A DNA stretch of 64,000 nt from Pseudomonadota bacterium (GCA_022563505.1 JADFNG010000003.1:1-64000), one strand, 5' to 3'; numbered from the stretch's first letter, positions 8,201-17,981 are shown. Notes: generated by a model from the letters alone, not told the origin. Translations and numbers: made by a program.

Positions 8201-9664
8201 ATGAACATAGCGGCGTACGCCAGCAAAGTATTTATTGGTGGTGAGTGGCGTCCTGCCAGCGATGGCGGGGTTCTGCCTTTGGAGGATCCGTCCACGGGCG
8301 AGGCGATCGGCGAGATTGCGGCAGCACAAGCCGCCGATATCGATGCAGCGGTCGTTGCGGCCCGCGCGGCGCTGGATGGTCGCTGGGGCGCACTGACGGC
8401 CGCCGAACGTGGCAGGCTGCTTTCAAAAATGGGACAGGCCGTTGCCAAACAGGTCGATTTCCTGGCGGAGATTGAAGCGCTCGATGTGGGCAAGCCATTG
8501 AAGCAAGCACGGGCCGATGCGGTGGCGCTGGCACGCTATCTTGAATACTACGGTGGTTGTGCCGACAAGTTTCACGGCGAAACCATTCCCTACCTGAACG
8601 ACTATACGGTCTATACCTTGCGTGAACCGCATGGTGTGACCGGGCATATCATTCCCTGGAATTACCCGATGCAGATCATCGGTCGTTCCGTCGTGGCTGC
8701 ATTGGCCACCGGCAACGCGGCCGTGCTGAAGCCGGCAGCGGAGGCGTGCCTGACGGCACTCGAATTTGCACGGATCGCAGCGGAAGCCGGCCTTCCCGCG
8801 GGTGCCCTGAATGTTGTCCCGGGCACGGGCGTGGATGCCGGTGCGCCGTTAGCGGCTCACCCGGGCGTCAACCATGTCTCCTTTACCGGTTCGACAAATG
8901 TGGGTATTGCCGTGCAATCCGCTGCCGCGCGCAATACGGTGCCGGTCACTCTGGAACTGGGCGGAAAATCGCCGCAGCTGGTTTTCGACGATGCCGATCT
9001 GGATGCAGCGCTGCCCTTCCTCGTGAATGCCGGCGTGCAAAATGCGGGACAGACCTGTTCGGCCGGATCGAGAATTCTTGTTCAAAGAGGTATCTACGAT
9101 CAACTGGTGGAGCGTTTGTCTGCAAGGTTTGCAGCGTTGCGTGTCGGCCCGGCAATCGATGATCTGGATGTCGGGCCGCTGATCTCCGCGAAGCAAAAGG
9201 CGCAGGTGTCGAAATTTATCGACAGCGGCCGGGAGAGCGGCCTCAGCGTCGCCGCCGAAGGCAGCATTATTAAAAACGCACCGGCAGGTGGTCACTATGT
9301 CAGACCGACCTTGTTCACCGACGTCGACCCGGACCATGAACTGGCGCAGCAGGAAATTTTCGGTCCGGTGGTGGTGGTTATTCCGTTCGATACGGAAGAA
9401 CAGGCATTGCACATCGCGAACGGTGCGCAATATGGACTGGTTGCCGGCCTCTGGACGCGCGATGGCGGCCGACAGATGCGGCTCGCGCGACAGCTTCGCG
9501 TCGGGCAGGTATTCATCAACAACTACGGTGCCGGAGGCGGCGTAGAATTGCCCTTCGGCGGCGTGGGTCGTTCCGGTCACGGCCGTGAAAAGGGATTTGA
9601 GGCGTTGTACGGTTTTACCACGGTCAAGACCATTGCGGCGTTGCATGCCAAAGGAAAAGATTGA
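8201..9664 (+). CDS. NAD(P)+-dependent aldehyde dehydrogenase
   Basis: Oxidises an aldehyde to the acid. Seen: cofactor segment FTGSTNVG, general base Glu252 in ELGGKSPQ, catalytic Cys286 in NAGQTCSAGSR, and the final LPFGGVGRSGHGREKG, all normal for the ALDH superfamily. The length (487) is the family norm. It is the first gene of a tightly packed + strand set: its stop codon directly abuts the SDR start, and M20 peptidase, ABC importer and P1 peptidase follow. Betaine-aldehyde/aminoaldehyde dehydrogenases are close in form, which would fit an amine or amide breakdown role, but the substrate is inferred. Confidence 0.95.
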   Translation: MNIAAYASKVFIGGEWRPASDGGVLPLEDPSTGEAIGEIAAAQAADIDAAVVAARAALDGRWGALTAAERGRLLSKMGQAVAKQVDFLAEIEALDVGKPLKQARADAVALARYLEYYGGCADKFHGETIPYLNDYTVYTLREPHGVTGHIIPWNYPMQIIGRSVVAALATGNAAVLKPAAEACLTALEFARIAAEAGLPAGALNVVPGTGVDAGAPLAAHPGVNHVSFTGSTNVGIAVQSAAARNTVPVTLELGGKSPQLVFDDADLDAALPFLVNAGVQNAGQTCSAGSRILVQRGIYDQLVERLSARFAALRVGPAIDDLDVGPLISAKQKAQVSKFIDSGRESGLSVAAEGSIIKNAPAGGHYVRPTLFTDVDPDHELAQQEIFGPVVVVIPFDTEEQALHIANGAQYGLVAGLWTRDGGRQMRLARQLRVGQVFINNYGAGGGVELPFGGVGRSGHGREKGFEALYGFTTVKTIAALHAKGKD

Positions 9665-10411
9665 ATGAGACTGAGCGGGAAAGCGGCCATTGTTACGGGC
9701 GGGGCGTCGGGTTTTGGCGCAGGCATTGTGCGGCGTTTTATTCTCGAAGGCGCGCGCGTTGTCATTGCCGATATTAACGGTGATGCTGCCAGGGAAATGG
9801 CAGACGAACTGGGTGACGCGGCCTTGGGTCTGCAAGTCGATGTATCGAGCGCTGACGATGTGGAGACGATGGTGAAGTCCACGCTCCGGTCATTGGGAGG
9901 CATCGATATCCTGGTGAACAATGCCGGTGTTGGACACAAGCCGGAGCCCATGGAGACCTTGTCAGAGGAAATGTTCGATCGAATCTTTGACGTGAACATC
10001 AAAGCCATTTATCGAACCGCCCGGCAGGTGGTGCCGATCATGAAGGAAAACGGCGCCGGCGCAATACTGAACATCGCCTCAACCGGTGGTGTCAGTCCGC
10101 GGCCAAACCTAACTTGGTACAATGCTTCAAAAGGATGGGTGATTACCGCGACCCGCTCGATGGCGGTCGAACTGGCGGCGTCGGGTGTGCGTGTCAATGC
10201 ACTCAATCCCGTTGCAGGTGAGACACCGATGCTAAAAACATTCATGGGCGAAGATACACCGGAAATTCGTGCAAAGTTTCTTGCCTCGATTCCAATCGGC
10301 CGGTTTTCGACGCCGGAAGACATGGGCGCCGCCGCATGCTTTTTGTGTTCGGACGATGCGTCCATGATAACGGGCGTGGCGCTGGAGGTGGATGGTGGAC
10401 GCTGTATCTGA
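9665..10411 (+). CDS. Short-chain dehydrogenase/reductase
   Basis: NAD(P)-dependent oxidoreductase of the classical SDR family, 248 residues. Seen: TGGASGFGAG (residues 11-20, Rossmann loop), NNAGVG, and catalytic Tyr152/Lys156 in WYNASKGW. An Asp at the end of strand 2 (VIADINGD) suggests NAD preference. It starts on the base after the aldehyde dehydrogenase stop and overlaps the M20 gene by 20 bases, so the three are translationally linked. A two-step alcohol to aldehyde to acid oxidation with its neighbour is a natural reading, not shown by sequence. Confidence 0.95.
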   Translation: MRLSGKAAIVTGGASGFGAGIVRRFILEGARVVIADINGDAAREMADELGDAALGLQVDVSSADDVETMVKSTLRSLGGIDILVNNAGVGHKPEPMETLSEEMFDRIFDVNIKAIYRTARQVVPIMKENGAGAILNIASTGGVSPRPNLTWYNASKGWVITATRSMAVELAASGVRVNALNPVAGETPMLKTFMGEDTPEIRAKFLASIPIGRFSTPEDMGAAACFLCSDDASMITGVALEVDGGRCI

Positions 10412-11681
10412 TCTGCAGCCCGTGCTGCACAGGATTGACGACCGCGTTGATGACCTGGTCGAACTGACCCGCGACCTGATCCGTTTTCCGACCATCAATC
10501 CACCGGGTGAGGCGTATCAGCCTTGTGCCGAATACATTGGCAAGCGTCTGGCCAAACGTGGTTTTGCTATCGAATACGTGCGCGCATTCGATGTTCCAGG
10601 CGACTGTGATGCCTACCCGCGCATCAACATGGTCGCAAGACGAGAGGGTTCGCGCTCCGGTCCGTGTGTCCATTTCAACGGCCACATTGACGTGGTCGAG
10701 GTTGGAGCGGGCTGGACGGTGCCGCCGTTTGACGGTCTTGTAAAAGACGGCAGAGTTTACGGCCGCGGTGCCTGTGACATGAAGGGCGGGCTGGCGTCGG
10801 CCATCATTGCCGTTGAAGCCCTGATAGACACCGATCCTGAATATCCCGGGGCGATCGAAATATCGGCGACCGTCGATGAGGAATCCGGCGGCTTCGGCGG
10901 CGTGGCTTATCTGGCCGAACGAGGCTGGTTTTCAGCACCGCGCGTGGATCATGTCATCATCCCGGAGCCACTCAATGTCGATCGTGTCTGTATCGGGCAT
11001 CGTGGTGTCTGGTGGGCGGAGATCGAAACGAAGGGCCGCATGGCCCACGGCTCAATGCCGTTTCTTGGCGAATCCGCCATTCGTCACATGGCGGCCGTGC
11101 TGGATCGTTTCGAGCAAAAACTATACCCGAAGCTGGCGGAACGCATTTCAGACATGCCGGTAGTGCCGGATGGTGCTCGCCAATCCACCCTGAACATCAA
11201 TTCGCTGCACGGCGGGCAGGCGGAGGGCCACGACGGATTGCCCGCACCTTGTGTCGCGGATTCCTGTCGAATGATTATCGACCGCCGCTTCCTCATTGAA
11301 GAAAGCCTCGACGAGGTCAGGTCCGAGATCACCGACATTCTTGAGGACCTCGTTAAGAGCCGCCCTGGTTTTCAATTCGATATCCGCGAAATGTTCGCCG
11401 TGGAGCCGAGCATCTCCGACAAAAATGGTCCGGTAGCGGCCACAACGGCCGCGGCCATCCAGGAAGTGCTGGCAGTTGAGCCAAGTTTCATTTGTTCGCC
11501 CGGCACCTACGATCAAAAACACATTGATCGCATCGGCAAACTGAAAGATTGCATTGCGTATGGACCCGGCCAGCTGGATCTTGCTCACCAGCCGGATGAA
11601 TGGGTCGGCATCGACGACATGGTCGCTGCAGCCAAAGTCATGGCGCTGACCGCTTCGCGCTTGCTCCGACGAACGGCGTGA
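10392..11681 (+). CDS. M20 family metallopeptidase/deacylase (ArgE/DapE type)
   Basis: A 429-residue zinc hydrolase of the ArgE/DapE/CPG2 group, which cleaves N-acyl amino acids or small peptides in the cytoplasm. Seen: the first metal site HFNGHIDVV (His98, Asp100), the bridging Asp in RGACDMKGG, and the catalytic Glu pair in DEESGG. The later PEPLNVDRVCIGHRG and the dimerisation segment RMAHGSMPF also fit. The last metal His is probably in DLAHQPDEW. The gene begins inside the end of the SDR gene and is followed 34 bases later by the ABC importer, so it probably acts on the imported compound. Confidence 0.92.
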   Translation: MVDAVSDLQPVLHRIDDRVDDLVELTRDLIRFPTINPPGEAYQPCAEYIGKRLAKRGFAIEYVRAFDVPGDCDAYPRINMVARREGSRSGPCVHFNGHIDVVEVGAGWTVPPFDGLVKDGRVYGRGACDMKGGLASAIIAVEALIDTDPEYPGAIEISATVDEESGGFGGVAYLAERGWFSAPRVDHVIIPEPLNVDRVCIGHRGVWWAEIETKGRMAHGSMPFLGESAIRHMAAVLDRFEQKLYPKLAERISDMPVVPDGARQSTLNINSLHGGQAEGHDGLPAPCVADSCRMIIDRRFLIEESLDEVRSEITDILEDLVKSRPGFQFDIREMFAVEPSISDKNGPVAATTAAAIQEVLAVEPSFICSPGTYDQKHIDRIGKLKDCIAYGPGQLDLAHQPDEWVGIDDMVAAAKVMALTASRLLRRTA

Positions 11682-11715
11682 CGGCGATCGTCATGCCGCC
11701 AGCAACGGTATTTCG

Positions 11716-14265
11716 ATGAATGCCTCAGCAAAGGGTTTTCTCCTGGTTTGTCTTGCGCTTTGCTGTAGCGCGCCGTTGCAAAGTGCGAGCGCGAAAGACC
11801 AACTCATTCTTGGCGTTCCCCTGGAGCCGCCGAATCTTGATCCAACGTCCGGTGCGGCGGCTGCCGTCGATTCGATTGTTTACGGTAACGTTTTTGAGGG
11901 CCTTACCCGGATTACCGAGTCCGGCAATGTCGCCCCGGCACTGGCAGAGTCCTGGGATATATCGCCGGACGGTCTCGCCTACGTTTTTCACCTTCGACGC
12001 GGCGTCCGGTTCCACGACGGCAGCACGTTCGATGCCAACGACGTCAAATTTTCACTCGACCGGGCACTCGCGCCGGATTCGACGAATGCCCAAAAGGCGT
12101 TGCTGAGCCCGATCCGGCAGGTCGATGTGCTCGACCCGCATACCGTCAAACTCAGTCTCAGCCACCCGTCAGGCACGCTGCCGTATTTTCTCGGTTGGGG
12201 CGACGCCGTCATTGTTGCCCCTGAAAGTGCTGCCACTAATGCGAGCCATCCGATCGGTACGGGACCGTTCCTGTTCTCAAGCTGGCGGCGTGGGGACTCC
12301 ATCCGACTCGACAAGAATCCGGACTATTGGGGTGATGCCGCAAGACTGAACAGCGTTGTCTTCAAGTTTATCAGTGATCCTGCTGCCGCTTTCGCCTCCA
12401 TGAAGGCCGGCGATGTAGACGCATTCCCCAATTATCCTGCACCCGAGAATATCGCTGAATTCGAAAGCGATCCGAACTTCAAGGTGGTGATCGGCGCCTC
12501 CGAAGGCAAGGTCATCATGGCGATGAACAATGCTCGATCGCCATTCAACAATCATCTTGTCCGCAGGGCGGTCTCCCATGCGATCGATCGCGCCGCCGTC
12601 ATTGACGGCGCCCTGTTTGGCTTCGGCCAACCGATCGGCAGTCACTACACGCGACAGAGTCGGGCCTATCTCGATCTCGCAGATCGCTATCCGCACGACA
12701 TCGCGTTGGCGAAATCGTTGTTGGTGGAGGCCGGATACCCGGACGGGTTCACGGTCTCATTGCGCTTGCCGCCACGCCCGTATGCCCGCCGGTCCGGCGA
12801 GGTGATTGCCGCGCAGTTGTCGCAGATCGGCATTCATATTGAAATCGAAAACCTGGAATGGGCGCAATGGCTTGACCAGGTGTTCAGGCGTCATGAATTC
12901 GACCTGACCATCGTTGAACACATTGAGCCAATGGATTTCGGTATCTACGCGCGCGATGAATACTATTTCGGTTATTCCAGTGAGGAATTCAAGTCGCTTT
13001 TTGCCCGCTCAGAGATCGAAATCGACGAGCGCGCCAAAGACGAATTGCTGCAGTCAATCCAAAGAAAGATTGCAGACGACGCCGTCAATGTTTTCCTGCT
13101 GCAATCGGCTCGACTCGGCGTCTGGAAGGCCGATCTCAATGGACTGTGGGCGGATACACCGATACCGGCAAATATTGCCGCCGCAGCCTGGTTCAAGGGA
13201 AGTGGAGCAGAGCCTGTGACCCAACAATCAGGCGATCAGTCCGACTCATTGTCGTTCAGTCTTATTATTCCTCTCGTCATCATCGTCCTTATGGCGCTCA
13301 TCATGCGTCAAATGGGCGCCGCCTATCTCCTGGGACGCCTGGGGTCTCACCTGGGTACGCTGCTGGCGGCGACGGTGGTCATCTTTGTCCTGATCCAGAT
13401 CGTCCCCGGAGATCCCGCTGCCTACATGATGGGCATGAACGCCAGCCCGGAGTCGCTGGCGGCATTACGTGCGCAAATGGGTCTTGATGGATCGGCTCTC
13501 ACGCGCTATTTCACCTGGGTCGGTGGTCTCGTGACGGGTCAGTTTGGCACCAGCTATACGTATTTGGTGCCGGTGGGTGATTTGATTGCGGAGCGCTTGC
13601 AGGTCTCTGCTCCGCTTGCCCTGATGGCCATGATTCTTTCCCTGCTCATCGCGTTACCGGTGGGCGTTTGGGCCGCGAGCCGGCGGGGCAGCTTCGTTGA
13701 TACAGCGCTCAACGCGTTTATGCAGGTTGGCGTGGCATTACCGAATTTCTGGATCGGCCTGCTGCTGATCCTCGTTTTTTCCACACAATTGCACTGGTTC
13801 GCTGCCGGAGGTTTCGTGGGTTGGGACGCAGGCTTCTTGCCCGCGCTCAAGGGCCTGTTGCTACCAGCGATCGCACTCGCCGCACCTCAAGCGGCCATTA
13901 TCGCGCGAGTACTGCGGACTTCTTTGCTGGCAACCATGAACGAAGACTATGTACGTACAGCGCGGGCGAAAGGGCTCAGCTGGACGCAATCGCTGTGGCG
14001 TCATGCATTGCGGAACGCGATGATCCCCGTCCTGACGATCATTGGGCTGCAGCTTCCGTTCCTGCTGGCCGGCGGAATCATTATCGAAAATGTCTTTTCC
14101 CTGCCGGGTATCGGCCGGCTGGTTTTCCAGGCCATCACTCAACGCGATCTCATCGTGGTGCAAAGTGTCGTCATCGTGCTGGTGTTCGCCGTGGTGACGG
14201 TGACCTTCCTGATTGATCTTGCCTATCTGGCTGTCGATCCTCGTCTGAGGAACTCGTCCAAATGA
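11716..14265 (+). CDS. Fused peptide-type ABC binding protein and permease
   Basis: One 849-residue frame holds two proteins that are normally separate. Residues 1 to about 500 are a DppA/OppA-type solute-binding protein (SBP_bac_5) with signal peptide; it shows LILGVPLEPPNLDPTSG and GTGPFLFSSWRRGDSIRLDKNPDYWG. Residues about 535-849 are a DppB-type permease with VPGDPAAYMMGMN and the EAA loop NEDYVRTARAKGLS near 742-756. A hydrophobic helix at about 516-531 joins them. It would carry the chain from the periplasmic binding domain into the cytoplasm, where DppB-like permeases begin, so the topology works without a break. The next gene overlaps its stop by ATGA. The frame is uninterrupted through the junction. 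Confidence 0.92.
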   Translation: MNASAKGFLLVCLALCCSAPLQSASAKDQLILGVPLEPPNLDPTSGAAAAVDSIVYGNVFEGLTRITESGNVAPALAESWDISPDGLAYVFHLRRGVRFHDGSTFDANDVKFSLDRALAPDSTNAQKALLSPIRQVDVLDPHTVKLSLSHPSGTLPYFLGWGDAVIVAPESAATNASHPIGTGPFLFSSWRRGDSIRLDKNPDYWGDAARLNSVVFKFISDPAAAFASMKAGDVDAFPNYPAPENIAEFESDPNFKVVIGASEGKVIMAMNNARSPFNNHLVRRAVSHAIDRAAVIDGALFGFGQPIGSHYTRQSRAYLDLADRYPHDIALAKSLLVEAGYPDGFTVSLRLPPRPYARRSGEVIAAQLSQIGIHIEIENLEWAQWLDQVFRRHEFDLTIVEHIEPMDFGIYARDEYYFGYSSEEFKSLFARSEIEIDERAKDELLQSIQRKIADDAVNVFLLQSARLGVWKADLNGLWADTPIPANIAAAAWFKGSGAEPVTQQSGDQSDSLSFSLIIPLVIIVLMALIMRQMGAAYLLGRLGSHLGTLLAATVVIFVLIQIVPGDPAAYMMGMNASPESLAALRAQMGLDGSALTRYFTWVGGLVTGQFGTSYTYLVPVGDLIAERLQVSAPLALMAMILSLLIALPVGVWAASRRGSFVDTALNAFMQVGVALPNFWIGLLLILVFSTQLHWFAAGGFVGWDAGFLPALKGLLLPAIALAAPQAAIIARVLRTSLLATMNEDYVRTARAKGLSWTQSLWRHALRNAMIPVLTIIGLQLPFLLAGGIIIENVFSLPGIGRLVFQAITQRDLIVVQSVVIVLVFAVVTVTFLIDLAYLAVDPRLRNSSK

Positions 14266-15137
14266 TGCGCGGTGAGATCACAAGTGAACAAAACTCCAAT
14301 GCAGTCGTTGCACCGCGCCGCAGTGGAATGACCCTGGGATTGCGTATTGGTGTGTTTCTGGTGGTGGCAGTTGTCGTCGCTGCGTTGGTCTCTTTTGTAT
14401 GGACGCCGTACGACGTTGAGGCCATTGATATTTCCAGCAAATTGCTCGCGCCTTCGTTGCAACATCTTTTTGGCACGGACCACTTTGGCCGTGACGTCTT
14501 GTCAATGATTATGGTGGGCGCGCGTAATTCGCTGGCAGTGGCGTTGGTTGCCGTCGGCATTGGCGCCGGCATCGGCGTGCCGCTGGGCCTGCTGGCCGCC
14601 GCCAAGAAAGGCCTGCTCGGCGAATCGATCATGCGCACCAATGACCTGATCTTTGCTTTCCCCTCGTTGCTGATGGCGGTCATGATTACGGCGGCATTCG
14701 GTGCCGGTGCGACTAACGCCATTATCGCGATTGGTATTTTCAATATTCCCGTGTTCGCGAGAGTCACCCGCGGTGCGGCGTTGAGTCTGTGGGCACGAGA
14801 ATACATTCTCGCGGCAAGGGTCGCAGGGAAGTCGGCCTGGCCTGTTTCCATGCAGCACATCCTGCCCAATCTGAGCGGCCTGCTGATCGTCCAGGCTGCC
14901 ATCCAATTTGCGCTCGGCGTCGTCGCCGAAGCCGGCCTGTCGTATGTTGGTCTGGGCGTGCAGCCACCCATGCCAAGCTGGGGCCGCATGTTGAGTGAGG
15001 CTCAAACAATGATCGGTTTCGCGCCCTGGCTCGCAATCTTTCCCGGTCTCGCGATCATGCTGCTGGTCTTCGGTTTTGGCCTGATCGGTGATGGCTTGAA
15101 CGACCATCTCGATCCTCGCATCCGGCGGGAGCGTTAG
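14262..15137 (+). CDS. Peptide-type ABC transporter permease (DppC family)
   Basis: Second membrane subunit of the importer, 291 residues. Seen: an N-terminal helix, LLAPSLQHLFGTDHFGRDV typical of DppC/OppC, and the EAA loop AREYILAARVAGKS that docks on the ATPase. Its ATG overlaps the stop of the fused binding protein-permease (ATGA), so the two are coupled in translation, as expected for partners in one transporter. The fused ATPase follows after three bases. Confidence 0.95.
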   Translation: MMRGEITSEQNSNAVVAPRRSGMTLGLRIGVFLVVAVVVAALVSFVWTPYDVEAIDISSKLLAPSLQHLFGTDHFGRDVLSMIMVGARNSLAVALVAVGIGAGIGVPLGLLAAAKKGLLGESIMRTNDLIFAFPSLLMAVMITAAFGAGATNAIIAIGIFNIPVFARVTRGAALSLWAREYILAARVAGKSAWPVSMQHILPNLSGLLIVQAAIQFALGVVAEAGLSYVGLGVQPPMPSWGRMLSEAQTMIGFAPWLAIFPGLAIMLLVFGFGLIGDGLNDHLDPRIRRER

Positions 15138-15140
15138 CCC

Positions 15141-16748
15141 ATGTCGCTTCTTGAAATTAACGGGCTGACTGTCTCCATCGACGCAACACCGATACTCCAT
15201 TCGTTGTCCATGGAACTGAATGCGGGTGAAATCCTCGGCTTGGCGGGCGAATCCGGTTCCGGGAAAACCATGACGGCGCTGGCGATTGCGGGCTTGTTGC
15301 CTGCGCGTGCAAAAATGTCTGGAGAAATCATACTCGATGGCGTGCATTTGTCGGCTGCCAGCGAGAATGAATACTGCAACATCCGCGGTCGGGATATCGG
15401 TGTGGTTTTTCAGGAACCGATGACGGCACTGAACCCGGTCATGACCATTGGCAATCAGGTTGCCGAAACAGTGCGTATCCATCGGCATGTTTCCCGAAGC
15501 GAGGCGCGGCAGTTGGCCAGAGAGACACTCGACAAGGTTGGCTTGCCGGCATCCCGTTTTCCCATGGACCGGTATCCGCATAACTTGTCGGGCGGTCAAA
15601 GGCAGCGCGTTGCCATCGCGATTGCCATCGCACTAAAGCCCAAGTTGCTGATTGCAGATGAACCGACGACAGCGCTCGATGTCACGACGCAGGCGGAAAT
15701 CCTCGACTTGTTCAGGCAACTCGTTCGCGACGACGGCATTGGGCTGATTCTCGTGACACACGACCTCGCCGTTATCGCCCAAACCGCAGCGCGGGTCGTG
15801 GTGATGAAGGAAGGCAAGATTGTTGACCAGGGAAGCGTCAGCCGGGTTTTTCAGGAGTCGCAGCAGCCGTACATAAAAACCCTGCTGAAGAACGCGGTGC
15901 ACATTCCGCAACGCAGCGCGACACGGGAAACGGGCACTACCCCGGTTCTTGAGACGCGTAATATTGTTCGCGAATATCCGGGCGCGCGAAAACTGTTCGG
16001 CAGGCATGCACCACTGCGGGCAGTTGACGACGTCAGCCTGCAGATTTTCTCCAATGAAAATGTCGGCCTGGTGGGTGAGTCCGGATGCGGCAAGTCGACC
16101 CTGCTGCGAACGATCCTCGGTCTCGATCAGGCACAGGCTGGCGAGGTTCGCGTCTTCGGCCAGAAATTTCCCGCAGATCGCAGCGAGGATATGCGGCGAT
16201 TGCGGCAGCGCATCCAGGTCGTGTTCCAGGATCCTTTCGGCACCTTCGATCCTCGCTGGCGTGTTGAGCAACTTATTGCCGAAAACTTTCACTTGTTCGA
16301 TTCGCCGCCCACAGGTAAAGATGCGCGCAGACGAGTCGATGAAATCCTCGACCAGGTCGGCATGAAATCGTCTGACGCAAAACAATTTCCACACGAGTTT
16401 TCCGGCGGTCAAAGACAGCGAATTGCCATCGCACGAGCGCTTATTACCGAGCCCGCAATCATTGCGCTGGATGAGGCAGTGTCGGCGCTCGATGTGTCAA
16501 TCAGGGCGCAGATACTCGATTTGCTCGCTGCTTTGTCAGACAGGCTCGGCGTGTCCTATCTGTTTGTTACCCATGACCTCTCGGTGGTGCGGGCGATCAC
16601 CGATCGAGTGCTGGTGATGAAAGAAGGGCGTATCGTCGAGCAGGGACGAACCGAAGAAGTGTTTTCGAGCCCGAAACATCCTTATACGGCCGAACTCCTT
16701 GCTGCGGTGCCCGATCTCGATAGTGCGTTGTCGAGTGCCGGGGCATAG
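15141..16748 (+). CDS. Fused double ATPase of the peptide ABC importer
   Basis: A 535-residue protein with two nucleotide-binding domains that are separate DppD and DppF in classical systems, as in GsiA/YejF-type proteins. Domain 1: Walker A GESGSGKT (36-43), signature LSGGQRQRV (about 149), Walker B LLIADEPTTALD. Domain 2: Walker A GESGCGKST (about 312), signature FSGGQRQRI (about 420), Walker B IIALDEAVSALD. Both sites look catalytically complete. Each domain ends with the oligopeptide-type tail (HPYTAELL in the second). With the fused binding protein-permease this makes a three-gene importer. It drives uptake at the cytoplasmic face of the membrane. Confidence 0.96.
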   Translation: MSLLEINGLTVSIDATPILHSLSMELNAGEILGLAGESGSGKTMTALAIAGLLPARAKMSGEIILDGVHLSAASENEYCNIRGRDIGVVFQEPMTALNPVMTIGNQVAETVRIHRHVSRSEARQLARETLDKVGLPASRFPMDRYPHNLSGGQRQRVAIAIAIALKPKLLIADEPTTALDVTTQAEILDLFRQLVRDDGIGLILVTHDLAVIAQTAARVVVMKEGKIVDQGSVSRVFQESQQPYIKTLLKNAVHIPQRSATRETGTTPVLETRNIVREYPGARKLFGRHAPLRAVDDVSLQIFSNENVGLVGESGCGKSTLLRTILGLDQAQAGEVRVFGQKFPADRSEDMRRLRQRIQVVFQDPFGTFDPRWRVEQLIAENFHLFDSPPTGKDARRRVDEILDQVGMKSSDAKQFPHEFSGGQRQRIAIARALITEPAIIALDEAVSALDVSIRAQILDLLAALSDRLGVSYLFVTHDLSVVRAITDRVLVMKEGRIVEQGRTEEVFSSPKHPYTAELLAAVPDLDSALSSAGA

Positions 16749-16841
16749 TGATTTCGCCTGAAAATTTGCATAATGCGGGTGATCGGCTGCTTGCATTGGC
16801 AGCCGAATAATTGAAGAGTCATTTGCATAGAAGCCTGCAAT

Positions 16842-17981
16842 ATGGATACCAAAATGAACCGGAGAAACCTGCTTGGGACTTTGGCAGCAGTGACGACCAC
16901 GGGCATAGCGATGACAATGGCCGGTAGCTCCAAAGCGGCGGAGAATAGCTCTGCCGGCACTGCGGAAAATGTTTTCCGGACCGGACCGCGTAACCTGATT
17001 ACCGATGTCGCCGGCCTGAAAGTGGGTCAGTCTCATGACGAAGATACGCAAACCGGCGTAACGGTCATCTTGCCGGACGAGGCGGCGGTGGCGGCCTGTG
17101 ATGTTCGTGGCGGTGGTCCGGCAACGCGTGAAACAGATGCCCTGTCAGCCGAAAACCTGGTGCAGGAAGTTGATGGCATTGTCTTCTCCGGCGGCTCGGT
17201 TTTCGGCATGGCGGCAGCCGACGGGATCGCGGCCTGGATGGGAGCAAGAAATCGTGGTTTCTCCATGGGCGCTGCACCCGGTGTTCCACCGTCGCCAATT
17301 TTGCCGACGGCCTGTCTTTACGATTTGGCGAACGGTGGCAACAAGGCATGGGGTGAAGATCCTCCTTATCGCCGACTGGGAGTCAAAGCGCTGCAGGCAG
17401 CATCCAGTGAATTCGAGCTGGGAACCGCCGGCGCGGGATACGGTGCAATCTCGGGCGGACTGAAGGGCGGGGTCGGTTCAGCATCCGTTATTTCCGCAGA
17501 CGGGATTACGGTGGGCGCCCTGGTGGCGGTCAACAGCCTGGGTTCCGCCATTGCGCCGGGTGGGCGGTATTTCTGGGCGGCACCGGTTGAGTTGAATGCG
17601 GAATTTGGCGGCCTCGGTACGGAGGGACTGGTTGCGCGTCCGGAGGATTACGGTCGGGCCATGCAGCCGCGCGCAAATACAACGCTCGCCTGTATCGCGA
17701 CCGATGTGACATTGACCCGGGTCGAAGCGCAGCGCATCGCAATCATGGCGCAGGATGGTCTCGCCCGTGCACTGCGTCCCGCGCATGCTCCGTTCGATGG
17801 CGATGTTGTGTTCACGCTTTCAACCGCACAGCAGGAAGCGTCGAAAGACATGCCACGTTCCGTACTGGTGACACGCCTGGGCGCGTTGGCTGCGGATACG
17901 CTGGCACGCGCCATTGCGAGGGCGATCTACGAGGCGACGGCGCTGCCGGGCTCGGACGTCCCGGCCTGGCGTGACCTTTGA
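16842..17981 (+). CDS. P1 family (S58, DmpA/NylC type) peptidase with Tat-like signal
   Basis: A 379-residue N-terminal-nucleophile hydrolase. The family includes the L-aminopeptidase DmpA, beta-peptidyl aminopeptidases and nylon-oligomer hydrolase NylC, which cleave themselves to expose a Ser or Thr. Seen: the conserved start NLITDVAGLKVGQ, VFSGGSVFGMAAADGI, and NTTLACIATD, where self-cleavage between Asn279 and Thr280 is expected by comparison with NylC. The N-terminus MNRRNLLGTLAAVTTTGIA with following ASSKAAE-like site suggests Tat export. It lies 93 bases after the ATPase gene, so an extracytoplasmic amide hydrolase feeding the importer is plausible. Confidence 0.9.
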   Translation: MDTKMNRRNLLGTLAAVTTTGIAMTMAGSSKAAENSSAGTAENVFRTGPRNLITDVAGLKVGQSHDEDTQTGVTVILPDEAAVAACDVRGGGPATRETDALSAENLVQEVDGIVFSGGSVFGMAAADGIAAWMGARNRGFSMGAAPGVPPSPILPTACLYDLANGGNKAWGEDPPYRRLGVKALQAASSEFELGTAGAGYGAISGGLKGGVGSASVISADGITVGALVAVNSLGSAIAPGGRYFWAAPVELNAEFGGLGTEGLVARPEDYGRAMQPRANTTLACIATDVTLTRVEAQRIAIMAQDGLARALRPAHAPFDGDVVFTLSTAQQEASKDMPRSVLVTRLGALAADTLARAIARAIYEATALPGSDVPAWRDL

